This document shows positions 47,157 through 55,712 of a DNA stretch of 64,000 nucleotides, one piece after another. The notes under the pieces were generated by a model. That model did no database searches and was not told the DNA's origin. It worked only from the letters and a program-made list of their open reading frames with translations. The stretch comes from Bacillota bacterium (GTDB lineage Bacteria > Bacillota > Bacilli > Paenibacillales > NBRC-103111): NCBI GenBank assembly GCA_023386955.1, contig JAEWIS010000038.1:372001-436000 (forward strand), in the 5' to 3' direction. Every line of letters begins with the position of its first letter. Position 1 is the first letter of the stretch. The position numbers and the translations under genes were made by a program.

Positions 47157-47951
47157 TCATGAATTCTGCATTAATTGTTCCTTGAACCGGCTTAAACCAC
47201 CACGCAGCCGGAGAATGGCCTTGGAATGAAGCTGGGATATTCGAGAAGGTGAAAGAGACATGACTTCAGCGATTTCGCTTAGGGATAGGTCTTCGAAGTA
47301 AAAGAGGGAAACCACTGTCCGTTCTTTTTCCGTCAGGCGTTCAATAGACTTGGCCAGCATTTCCTTGAGGAATACCTCGTTGACGGTATCCTCCGGTTTG
47401 GCAGCCCGTTCGTCAACCAGCAAGGACAAGCGGGTCTCCGCTTCCTCATCCCGGATGGGATCATCGAAGGATCCGATGGTCGTGACGGCAATGTCTTGAA
47501 GCATCTGCTGGAATTCGGGAATGGAGATCTGAAGATGCACGCTCATTTCCTCGTCGGAAACCGAGCGCAAATATTGTTGCTCCAATTTTTGGTATGCGTC
47601 TTCCACCTTCTTGGCTTTCTCCCGCACGGAGCGGGGAACCCAATCACCCTGTCTGAGCCCGTCGATGACGGCACCGCGGATCCGCCAGGAGGCGTAGGTC
47701 TCAAACTGCAATCCGCGCAGGTAATCAAACTTCTCCACAGCATCGATGAGACCGAGTATGCCGTAGCTGTTCAAATCTTCCTTGGATACATTCCGCGGAA
47801 GCCCGATGGCTAACCGGTTGCTGACGAAATCCACCAGCGGCAAGAAAAGCTCAATCAATTCCTTCTTGGCTTCAACCTTGCCTTCTTCCTTCCATAAGCG
47901 CCATAGCTCCATATGGGAAATTTTGGATGTTTTATGCTCCATCAAGGTCAA
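47157..47951 (-). CDS. sigD: RNA polymerase sigma factor SigD/FliA
   Basis: Directs transcription of late flagellar, chemotaxis and autolysin genes. 264 residues with region 2 (LVDFVSNRLAIGLPRNVSKEDLNSYGILGLIDAVEKFD ... FETYASWRIRGAVIDGLR), region 3 and region 4 (LTEKERTVVSLFYFEDLSLSEIAEVMSLSPSRISQLHSKAI). Start uncertain: TTG at 47951 spaces well from AAGGTGG; an ATG at 47942 would be 3 residues shorter. As in B. subtilis it lies late in the fla/che operon, where distance from the promoter helps set its level. Confidence 0.96.
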   Translation of the reverse strand: MTLMEHKTSKISHMELWRLWKEEGKVEAKKELIELFLPLVDFVSNRLAIGLPRNVSKEDLNSYGILGLIDAVEKFDYLRGLQFETYASWRIRGAVIDGLRQGDWVPRSVREKAKKVEDAYQKLEQQYLRSVSDEEMSVHLQISIPEFQQMLQDIAVTTIGSFDDPIRDEEAETRLSLLVDERAAKPEDTVNEVFLKEMLAKSIERLTEKERTVVSLFYFEDLSLSEIAEVMSLSPSRISQLHSKAILRLRGGLSRFKEQLMQNS

Positions 47952-47962
47952 GGTTCACCACC

Positions 47963-48376
47963 TTATTTATCAGTCATCTGGCGTAATGCCTTTACTGCGT
48001 CCTCGGTCCGGTGCTCCCCGAAATCGGTGGAAAGCTTGGGCGGATTCAGAGGCGTAAAGCCGGTGTCGGTTTCTGCCTGGGGTAATACGGGCGAATCATC
48101 CTCCGGTGTGGCCAGGTCAATCCTTGTTCCTCTTACTTCTTCCTCCCGCTCCAGCTCCCGGCTAACGGCTTCCGCCGCCGATTCCGGAGTATGGGCGGAC
48201 TGGGCGATAAGCCCCAGCAGCCAACGAGCCAAAAACGTGATTAGAAAAAGAAAGATAAAGCTGTATAGGCTCTGAATGAATGCCGTCTTCAAGATGTTTT
48301 GCGGCATGGAGAGGGCCAAGGTGCCCGCAAAGCCGATTAATCCCGTCACAAGGTTCCATTTCATGTTTCCGGCCAT
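47963..48376 (-). CDS. Small membrane protein between cheD and sigD
   Basis: A 137-residue protein with two hydrophobic helices (LVTGLIGFAGTLALSM and SLYSFIFLFLITFLARWLLGLI) and a polar, probably disordered cytoplasmic tail rich in Glu, Pro and Thr. It occupies the same place as an uncharacterised gene between cheD and sigD in B. subtilis, but I cannot confirm homology. The ATG at 48376 follows AAAGGAA and starts 2 bp after the cheD stop. Function unknown. Confidence 0.75.
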   Translation of the reverse strand: MAGNMKWNLVTGLIGFAGTLALSMPQNILKTAFIQSLYSFIFLFLITFLARWLLGLIAQSAHTPESAAEAVSRELEREEEVRGTRIDLATPEDDSPVLPQAETDTGFTPLNPPKLSTDFGEHRTEDAVKALRQMTDK

Positions 48377-48378
48377 GG

Positions 48379-48873
48379 CTATATTTCCTTTACTCCGTGT
48401 TGTACACTGCGGATCATCAGCTTTCCGGTCGTGCAATCAAACTCAATGGTGCGTCCGTAGTTGCCGCCGGTATCCTCAGACAGAATCGGGATCCGGTAGC
48501 GGGCCAGCATTTCCTTGCAGGAATCCACATTCCGGGGACCGATCCGCATGGTGTCGCTGTTGTTGGAGAAGGCGAACATTTGTGCGCCCCCCGCCATCTT
48601 GGCTTCCATCCGGCTGACCGCCGCTCCCAGCTTTTCCATCTTGGCAATCATGTCGGGAAGTGCCGTATCCGCATATTTGGCGATGTTAAGGCTCCCTTCC
48701 TTGGCAATATCCGAAGACGGCAGCATCACATGCGCCATACCGGCGATTTTGGTTCTGGCATCATACAGCGTAACGCCGACACAGGAGCCGAGACCCGTCG
48801 TCTTCAGAATGCCCGTCATGGCGGCCACATTCAAGTCTGCCATTCCAACCTTGATAATTCCGTCTTGGGTCAT
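48379..48873 (-). CDS. cheD: Chemoreceptor glutamine deamidase CheD
   Basis: Deamidates receptor glutamines and binds CheC to stimulate its CheY-P phosphatase. 164 residues with the catalytic cysteine in GLGSCVGVTLYDA and the histidine in AGMAHVMLPSS; the C-terminal half contains GGAQMFAFSNNS and GPRNVDSCKEML. Its ATG overlaps the cheC stop (ATGA), fitting the CheC-CheD complex. Confidence 0.96.
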   Translation of the reverse strand: MTQDGIIKVGMADLNVAAMTGILKTTGLGSCVGVTLYDARTKIAGMAHVMLPSSDIAKEGSLNIAKYADTALPDMIAKMEKLGAAVSRMEAKMAGGAQMFAFSNNSDTMRIGPRNVDSCKEMLARYRIPILSEDTGGNYGRTIEFDCTTGKLMIRSVQHGVKEI

Positions 48874-49490
48874 TCGTGAGGCACTCCCAACGCTACAAAA
48901 ATTCTGTCAAAGGACTCAGGATCGGGAATCAGGAAAAAATGCCCCTCCACTTCATCTTTGCCCTCCAGGAATGCCGTATCAATCAACAGTGCGTGGTCCC
49001 CCATCTCCCCGTATTGCAAAAGCCCGTAGGTGAGAATCGCACCGGCCATATCAATGGCAAGAGACGGAACGGTCGGCTGCATATTAAGATTGGTAAAATC
49101 TGCAAGAGAGGAAAGATAAGACCCGGCCAGAATATTGCCGATTTCATTCAGTGCAGAAAGCTCCATTTCCGAATAAAATGCATCGTTTTCCACTTCAATG
49201 CCAACAATCTTCCGCAAGAGCCGTTTGGCGGACTCCTGTGTCAGGATAAAAAACATGTTGCCCGGCGTTTCACCATCAATGCGCAAGAAAATGGCTACAA
49301 CCACCTGTTCGACACCGCCGACGCTTTCGGCAATCTCCTCAAAAGGCACAATCCGCACCTTGGGCACCATCATGTCCACAGGCTTGTCCAATAATTTAGC
49401 GAGGGCAGTGGCCGCGTGGCCTGCGCCGATATTTCCGACTTCCCTCAGAACGTCCAGCTGCAAATCGGCAAAAGGCCTGAAATCGCTCAC
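48870..49490 (-). CDS. cheC: CheY-P phosphatase CheC
   Basis: Dephosphorylates CheY-P and works with CheD in receptor adaptation. 206 residues with two phosphatase signatures of the type (D/S)xxxExxxN: DVLREVGNIGAGHA near residue 13 and SALNEIGNILAGSY near 112. GTG start directly after the cheW stop. Both signatures are intact, so an active phosphatase is expected. Confidence 0.96.
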   Translation of the reverse strand: MSDFRPFADLQLDVLREVGNIGAGHAATALAKLLDKPVDMMVPKVRIVPFEEIAESVGGVEQVVVAIFLRIDGETPGNMFFILTQESAKRLLRKIVGIEVENDAFYSEMELSALNEIGNILAGSYLSSLADFTNLNMQPTVPSLAIDMAGAILTYGLLQYGEMGDHALLIDTAFLEGKDEVEGHFFLIPDPESFDRIFVALGVPHE

Positions 49491-49955
49491 TTACTCCGCT
49501 CCCTCCAGCTCTTCCAATTTCACAATTTCGCTCTTGTTCAGAACCTCCTGCAGGTTCAAGAGCACCAGAAGCCGGTCTCCGAGCTTGGCCACACCCTGCA
49601 AATACTTAGCTCTGACCCCACCCACAATTTCCGGCGGATCTTGGATCGCATCACTGTCCACATCAATCACATCATTGGCGGAGTCCACAATCAGGCCTAC
49701 CTCCATGTCGTTGACGGCAATGATAACAATCCGGGAATTATCGGTATAATCCTGCTCCGGAAGCCCGAAGCGGCCGCGGAGATCGATGACCGGAACCACG
49801 ACGCCGCGGAGATTGATGACTCCTTTGACGAATGAATAGGTTTTTGGCACCCGCGTCATGGGCATCATGCGTTCAATGGTTTTGACCTTCTCCACTTCGA
49901 CGCCGTATTCCTCGTCGGCCAGCGCAAACACAATAACCTTCAGTTCAGCTCCCAT
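49491..49955 (-). CDS. cheW: Chemotaxis coupling protein CheW
   Basis: Couples receptors to the CheA kinase at cell poles. 154 residues, a single CheW (SH3-like) domain with KVIVFALADEEYGVEVEKV at the start and VKGVINLRGVVVPVIDLRGRFGLP in the middle. It lies between cheA and cheC as in B. subtilis. Confidence 0.97.
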   Translation of the reverse strand: MGAELKVIVFALADEEYGVEVEKVKTIERMMPMTRVPKTYSFVKGVINLRGVVVPVIDLRGRFGLPEQDYTDNSRIVIIAVNDMEVGLIVDSANDVIDVDSDAIQDPPEIVGGVRAKYLQGVAKLGDRLLVLLNLQEVLNKSEIVKLEELEGAE

Positions 49956-49979
49956 GCCTCTTCCTCCTAATTGTTACCC

Positions 49980-52049
49980 CTATTTGATAAGTGCGTTGGT
50001 ATCCATGATAAGTGCAACCTGTCCGTCACCCAAAATGGTGGCTCCCGATACGGCAAACACATTATTCAGGTATTTGCCCAGGTTTTTCAGCACGATCTCC
50101 TGCTGTCCGATAAGCTCGGAAACACTTAACGCCGCCATTTTCTCGCCTTTTTTGATAATGACGATTTCCGTCTCGTCCCGCTCAAGCTGCCCGTTGTCCG
50201 GCACCTGGTAAATTTGCGCCAGGGATACCAGCGGAATCACCGAGTTGCGGTAATCCAGAAGCGGCACACCCTGAACATTGCGGATCGAGTTTTTGCGGAT
50301 AACAGCCGTCTCCACGATGGAGGACAGCGGAATCGCATACTTTTCATCATTCACCCGGATGAGCATGGCCGAAATGATAGATAAGGTCAGCGGAAGCTGT
50401 ACGGAGAATTTGGTGCCCTTGCCGGGTTTGGATTCCACCGCCACCACGCCGCCCAGGGATTCAATCTTGGTCTTGACCACATCCAGACCGACGCCGCGTC
50501 CGGAAATGTCGGAGATTTTGTCTGCGGTGCTGAAGCCGGAAGCAAACAGGAGAGCCGCCACTTCATCATCCGTCATACGCTCCGCCTGTTCCTCGCGGAC
50601 GATGCCTTTTTTGATGGCAGTCTGGAGAACCTTCTGGCGGTTGATGCCCCGTCCGTCATCCTCGATCTCGATGAAAACATGGTTTCCGCTGTGGAAGGCC
50701 CGCAGCCATACGGTGCCGGTTTCCGACTTGCCTGTTGCCACGCGGTCATCGATAGGCTCTACGCCATGGTCGATGGAGTTGCGGAGCAGATGCACCAGGG
50801 GATCGCCGATTTCATCCACAACCGTCCGGTCAAGCTCCGTGTCGGCTCCGGTAACCACCAGATCCACTTTTTTGTTCAAGGATTTGGCCACGTCCCGCAC
50901 CATCCGCGGGAACCGGTTAAACACGGTATCCACCGGAACCATCCGAAGCTTCAGGACAATATTCTGCAGATCGCTGCTGACCCGGGCCATATGCTCTACA
51001 GTTTCCGTGAGCTCCTGGCGGCGGATTTCGCTGGCCAGCTGCTCCAGCCTCACCCGGTCGATGAGCATTTCGCTGAACAGGTTCATCAGCATGTCCAAAC
51101 GGTCGATATCCACCCGGATGGTGCGGTTGGCCACAGGCTGATGGCCCGTTTTGGCAGCTGCCGGGGCCTGGGGTGCCGGGGTGGCTTCCCGCGCATTCGG
51201 TGCCTGTCCTGCCGTCGGTGCTTCGGAAGCGGCCGGAGCGGGAGCTGCAGGCTTTTCCTGCTTCTGCTCCTTCAGCTCCTTCAGACTTTCCTGATCGAAC
51301 AAAACGGATTTAACGGAATCGATCTCTGACACATTGCCGATCATTTTGTCCAGCTCGGCTTGAGGCAGCTGGGTGACATAGAATACGGAAAAGACTCTGT
51401 CGAATTTCTCCTGCTCGATATCCTGAATGGAGGGGACGGATTTAATCACTTCCCCGTTCTGCTCAAAGATATCAAACACCATATAAGCCCGCGCCGCTTT
51501 CAAAACGCAATCCTCTCTAACGCCAACCTCAATGAAATAGGCGTTATGTCCAGCAGATACGGACTGCTCCAGCACGGAATATTGGAACTCGTCGATCTGC
51601 ATAGCCGACGAGCCGCCGCCTCCTGCCGCAGCCGGTTGTGCCTCAGAGGCTGCAGGCTCCTTCGCATAATCTCCGGTTACGATGGATTTCAGAGCTTTGA
51701 CGATATCGGACACATTGGCCTGGCCGGTGCCCCCTTCGATAATGTCATTGACCATGGTCTCCAGGGCATCCGTACTTTTGAAGAGGCAATCAAAAATGAA
51801 TGAGTTCATGGAAAGCTTGTTATTCCGCACCAGATCCAATACATTCTCCATCTCGTGGGTCAGCTTGGCCAGGTCCTCAAAACCCATGGTTGCCGACATA
51901 CCCTTAAGCGTATGGGCCGACCGGAAAATCACCTGGACTATGCTGATATCCTCAGGGCTTTGCTCCAGAGCGAGCAAATTTTCATTAATGGCCTGCAGAT
52001 GGTCCTTTGATTCATCAATAAACATCGACAGATACTGATTCAGTTCCAA
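49980..52049 (-). CDS. cheA: Chemotaxis histidine kinase CheA
   Basis: Autophosphorylates in response to receptors and passes phosphate to CheY and CheB. The protein has 689 residues: an HPt domain with the phosphoacceptor His46 in RSAHTLKGM, a P2-type domain at about 150-265, a Pro/Ala-rich linker, a dimerisation domain around 315-375, a kinase domain (N box HLLRNSIDHGVE, G1 DDGRGI, G2 GRGVGLDVV, GKGTKFSVQLP) and a C-terminal CheW-like domain. A TTG start is preceded by GGAGGTG. Confidence 0.97.
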   Translation of the reverse strand: MELNQYLSMFIDESKDHLQAINENLLALEQSPEDISIVQVIFRSAHTLKGMSATMGFEDLAKLTHEMENVLDLVRNNKLSMNSFIFDCLFKSTDALETMVNDIIEGGTGQANVSDIVKALKSIVTGDYAKEPAASEAQPAAAGGGGSSAMQIDEFQYSVLEQSVSAGHNAYFIEVGVREDCVLKAARAYMVFDIFEQNGEVIKSVPSIQDIEQEKFDRVFSVFYVTQLPQAELDKMIGNVSEIDSVKSVLFDQESLKELKEQKQEKPAAPAPAASEAPTAGQAPNAREATPAPQAPAAAKTGHQPVANRTIRVDIDRLDMLMNLFSEMLIDRVRLEQLASEIRRQELTETVEHMARVSSDLQNIVLKLRMVPVDTVFNRFPRMVRDVAKSLNKKVDLVVTGADTELDRTVVDEIGDPLVHLLRNSIDHGVEPIDDRVATGKSETGTVWLRAFHSGNHVFIEIEDDGRGINRQKVLQTAIKKGIVREEQAERMTDDEVAALLFASGFSTADKISDISGRGVGLDVVKTKIESLGGVVAVESKPGKGTKFSVQLPLTLSIISAMLIRVNDEKYAIPLSSIVETAVIRKNSIRNVQGVPLLDYRNSVIPLVSLAQIYQVPDNGQLERDETEIVIIKKGEKMAALSVSELIGQQEIVLKNLGKYLNNVFAVSGATILGDGQVALIMDTNALIK

Positions 52050-52137
52050 TACTATGCACCTCCGACTGGTTATACCGCATTGTTCCCGCTTTTGCTCCCC
52101 GGCGGGACAAGGGCCCTGCTCTTTAAGCGCTTATGGA

Positions 52138-53394
52138 TCACTTCATTAACGCGCGTATCAATTGATTAGGGATTTCATGCACCGGCAGCAAGTGATCCAC
52201 GCAGCCCAGCTCTACGGCAGCACGGGGCATGCCATATACAACGCAGGTTTCCTCGGATTCGGCAATGGTTGTTGCGGCTCCCTGATTCTTCAATTCCAGC
52301 ATCGTCTTGGCCCCGTCGCTGCCCATACCTGTCATAATGACAATATGGCGCTTCAGCTCCTGCAGGGGCAGTACCGATTCGAACAGCGTATCCACGGAGG
52401 GCTTATGCCCGCCCCGCGGCGGTTCAGCTGTTATGCCGAGCCGGTAAACGCCGCCGCCCTCGGATATGACCCGCATCTGGAATCCGCCGGGAGCTATGTA
52501 TGCGGTCCCTGGCTGCAAAATCATCCCGTCCTGGCCTTCCACCACCTGTATACGGCAATTGCTGTTCAGCCTTACCGCCAGGGAATTGGTGAAATTGGGC
52601 GGCATATGCTGCACGATAACGATAGGTGCCCCAAAATCCTCCGGCAAACCGGTAAGCACCTGCTGGAGCGCTCTTGGCCCTCCCGTTGAGGTTCCCAGGG
52701 CTACCAAATGCTTCACGGGCCCTCTCGCAACGGGAGCTGCCGGCTTTACCGGCGGAGCGGAGGGTGGAACCGCCTTGGGTTCGGGCCGCGGCTGCGGGCG
52801 TTCAGCCTTGCGTTCCGGCTGCACATGGGGCCGCTGCTGCTTGGTCTGCTCCGCAGCAAGTGGTGCCGGAGGCATCATGGACCGGAGCCTGGGGGCTGCC
52901 GGAGGCTCTTTTCGCGGTGGTGCTTTCGGCGGAGCCGGATCGGCCGGAGGCGGTGCCCCCACTGCCGGGAACGATGAATTCAACCGCTTTATATTGGATT
53001 TGACCGCAATTTCCAAACGCTCATGGAGCATTTCCTTAACCTTGAACAAATCCAGGGAAATGGAGCCGGAGGGTTTCTGCACGAAGTCAATGGCTCCGGC
53101 CTCCAGCGCCTGAATGGTTTCCATAGCCCCTTCCTTGGTTAACGAACTGAGCATAATCACCGGAAGCGGATTTTCCTTCATAATCCGTTTCAGCGCTTCA
53201 AGGCCGTTCATTTCCGGCATTTCCACGTCCATGGTGATGCAGTCCGGCTGCAGTTCTTTGGCCATCTGTACGGCCTCCACACCATTCTTGGCTGTGGCGA
53301 TCACCTGGAAGTCCGGATGTTCTCCAACGAGATCCGAGACAATTCTTCTCATAAAAACGGAATCGTCAACCACTAAAACCCGCTTTTTCGTCAT
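52138..53394 (-). CDS. cheB: Receptor methylesterase CheB
   Basis: A response regulator that demethylates chemoreceptors. The protein has 418 residues: a receiver domain with Asp10/Asp11 and the phosphoacceptor Asp56 in ITMDVEMPEMNG, a Pro/Ala/Arg-rich linker of roughly 80 residues (about 145-225), and a methylesterase domain with the catalytic serine in GTSTGGPRALQ, the histidine in QHMPPNFT and the aspartate in GMGSDGA. Longer than the usual roughly 350 residues because of the linker. Confidence 0.96.
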   Translation of the reverse strand: MTKKRVLVVDDSVFMRRIVSDLVGEHPDFQVIATAKNGVEAVQMAKELQPDCITMDVEMPEMNGLEALKRIMKENPLPVIMLSSLTKEGAMETIQALEAGAIDFVQKPSGSISLDLFKVKEMLHERLEIAVKSNIKRLNSSFPAVGAPPPADPAPPKAPPRKEPPAAPRLRSMMPPAPLAAEQTKQQRPHVQPERKAERPQPRPEPKAVPPSAPPVKPAAPVARGPVKHLVALGTSTGGPRALQQVLTGLPEDFGAPIVIVQHMPPNFTNSLAVRLNSNCRIQVVEGQDGMILQPGTAYIAPGGFQMRVISEGGGVYRLGITAEPPRGGHKPSVDTLFESVLPLQELKRHIVIMTGMGSDGAKTMLELKNQGAATTIAESEETCVVYGMPRAAVELGCVDHLLPVHEIPNQLIRALMK

Positions 53395-53440
53395 CCCGGT
53401 CCTCCCCCTCTGGTTAGCAATAATATCTGTGATTGGAGCC

Positions 53441-54319
53441 TTACTTCATAAGCCTCATCATTTTGGACAGGAACCCCTTCACACCCGAAGCCGCGCCGGC
53501 ATTCTCAACAGGTCTGCCCTGCACGTACTGGTCGGCAATCTCCTGCAGATTCCGCGAGGCAGGTGAATGGGGATACGCAACAGTGAACGGAATCTGCCGT
53601 TTCACCGCTTTGGAAATATGATTGTCATCGGACACAAAACCCATGGTGGGAATATCCATCTGCAAAAACTTCTTCGCCACCAGTGTTATTTTATCTGCAG
53701 TCTGCTTGCCTTCCTTGGGTTCGGTCACCCTGTTGATGATAAGGCGGAAATTGATCCCGGACTGCAGGTTATTGACCATTTTGATAATTGCATAAGCATC
53801 GGTAATGGAAGTAGGCTCAGGCGTCGTGACCACGATGGTTTCCTCCGCCGCCAATATAAACTTCAGTGTTTCCTTGGATAACCCGGCGCCGGTGTCGAAG
53901 AGGATCACGTCGCAGTGGCCGTTTAATTGGCTGACCTGCTCCACAAAATAATTCAGCTCCTCTTCCTTCAGATCAAGAAGATCATTGAAGCCCGAACCGC
54001 CGCCGATAAACTCCAGACCGTTGTAGCCGGTATGGATAATCTCCCAGATGGTTTTTTCTTTTTTGAGCAGATGGTACAGGTTGTATTTGGGGGTGACCCC
54101 CATCAGAACATCGATATTGGCCAAACCAATGTCCGCATCGAATACCAGCACCTTCAACCCCTTAGCCTGGAGCGCCAGAGCGAAATTCAACGTAAAATTG
54201 GATTTTCCTACCCCGCCCTTACCGCTGGTGACCGTGATAATGCGGGTTTTTCTGCCGGCGCTGCGGGCCAGCTCACGCTTTTGAACCAAGTCCCGGAGCA
54301 TTTGCGCCTGGTCATTCAT
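53441..54319 (-). CDS. flhG: Flagellum number/site regulator FlhG (YlxH)
   Basis: A MinD-type ATPase that stimulates FlhF GTPase and controls flagellar number and placement. 292 residues: an N-terminal DQAQMLRDLV motif of the kind that activates FlhF, deviant Walker A SGKGGVGKS at 32-40, and switch motifs in DADIGLANIDVLMG and DTGAGLS. It overlaps flhF by 8 bp. Confidence 0.96.
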   Translation of the reverse strand: MNDQAQMLRDLVQKRELARSAGRKTRIITVTSGKGGVGKSNFTLNFALALQAKGLKVLVFDADIGLANIDVLMGVTPKYNLYHLLKKEKTIWEIIHTGYNGLEFIGGGSGFNDLLDLKEEELNYFVEQVSQLNGHCDVILFDTGAGLSKETLKFILAAEETIVVTTPEPTSITDAYAIIKMVNNLQSGINFRLIINRVTEPKEGKQTADKITLVAKKFLQMDIPTMGFVSDDNHISKAVKRQIPFTVAYPHSPASRNLQEIADQYVQGRPVENAGAASGVKGFLSKMMRLMK

Positions 54320-55712
54320 CTGCCTGTTCCCCCAGTATCAAGGCGATCAGTTCATCCTCGCTCACCACATTGAAGTCGTCAGGGACATTTTGCCCGGTCG
54401 TGATGTACGACAGCGCCAACGGATATTCATGAAGCAGATTGAGAATGGGACCGAAGGTCTCCGTTTCATCCCTTTTGGTAAGAAGAACCTTATCCAGCCT
54501 GAACCGGGAGAAATTTTCGGCAACAGCCTTCATGTCTTTGTATTTCATGGTCAGGCTCAGCACCAGGAAGGTTTCGCTTCTGGGATCGCCCTGCAGAAGA
54601 GCATTCAACTCGGATACATACATTTCATTGCGGAAGTTGCGTCCGGCGGTGTCCATGAACACAATATCGCATTCCTTCAAATTATCGAAGGCCTTCTTCA
54701 GATCCTGGGGTGAAAATACTACCTCCAGCGGAATGCCCAAAATGGTGGCATAAGTCTTCAACTGCTCCACAGCCGCAATCCGGTATGTGTCGGAGGTGAT
54801 AAAACCCACCTTCCGGCGGTGACGGAGCACCTGCTCGGCCGCCAGCTTGGCGATGGTGGTGGTTTTGCCTACCCCGGTTGGACCCACAAAATGGGCGATG
54901 CGGGTTTCAGGTTGAAGCGGCTTACGCGGATGATCACCCAAAATCTGTTTGAGCCTCTCCGCAGCCAATTGGTTCGCGCGCGCCGGCGTTAAACCGTCCT
55001 CTTCTTCCGTCAAACCCTCTTCAATTGTTGTAACCACCTCTTTGGCCAGCTCGGGCAGGATCTCCTGCTCCAGCAGCCTCGCTTCAAGAGCGGCCAGAAC
55101 CGGATCGGGCTCCGGCAGAACAGCGCCTGCGCGGGAAAAGTTCTTCATCATCAGCTTCATAGCCCGGAGCTCGCTTAATACCGGGTCCTCTGCCACGGGC
55201 TCCTCCAACGGCTTTCTGCGGGGCTCCGCGGCAGATTTGAGGGGCACTGCAGGAGCTGTCGCGGGAACGGGAGGCAGGGGTGCTGCGGAAGCGGACGCCT
55301 GCACAGATTTGGCGCCATATGCCGCTGCACCCAAACTCATGGGCACCACCGGACGCGGCGCAGGCTCCGGTTCAGCCGGTGCGGACTGCTTGCCGGCCAG
55401 ACGTTCGATAGATTCCAACAATTCGGCCGTCCTGTCCTCCTTGGCGGTCCGCGGCTGCTCCAATACAGCGACTGGGGTGGCAGACTGCGGGGTGACGGCA
55501 CGTTGAACCGGTGCGGTCTTCGGTTTGGATTCGGCTTTGCCAAGGGCATCCGTCGCTGCAATCACTTCGATTTTTTTCTTGCTGAATAACCCTAAAAACC
55601 CGCCTGAGCGGATTTCTTTGGTATTCAGAATGACGGCATCCTTGCCTAAATCCGTCCGAATTTGCGCAAGGGCGTCGGGCATGGAATCTACAACATACCG
55701 TTTTACTCTCAT
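54312..55712 (-). CDS. flhF: Flagellar biosynthesis GTPase FlhF
   Basis: An SRP-type GTPase that sets the site of flagellar assembly. The protein has 466 residues: a basic N-terminal B domain (MRVKRYVVDSMPDALAQIRTDLGKDAVIL), a long Pro/Ala-rich linker to about 170, an N domain and a G domain (GPTGVGKTTTIAKLAAE, DTAGRNFRNE, TKRDET-type specificity motif). It overlaps flhA by 4 bp. Confidence 0.96.
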   Translation of the reverse strand: MRVKRYVVDSMPDALAQIRTDLGKDAVILNTKEIRSGGFLGLFSKKKIEVIAATDALGKAESKPKTAPVQRAVTPQSATPVAVLEQPRTAKEDRTAELLESIERLAGKQSAPAEPEPAPRPVVPMSLGAAAYGAKSVQASASAAPLPPVPATAPAVPLKSAAEPRRKPLEEPVAEDPVLSELRAMKLMMKNFSRAGAVLPEPDPVLAALEARLLEQEILPELAKEVVTTIEEGLTEEEDGLTPARANQLAAERLKQILGDHPRKPLQPETRIAHFVGPTGVGKTTTIAKLAAEQVLRHRRKVGFITSDTYRIAAVEQLKTYATILGIPLEVVFSPQDLKKAFDNLKECDIVFMDTAGRNFRNEMYVSELNALLQGDPRSETFLVLSLTMKYKDMKAVAENFSRFRLDKVLLTKRDETETFGPILNLLHEYPLALSYITTGQNVPDDFNVVSEDELIALILGEQADE

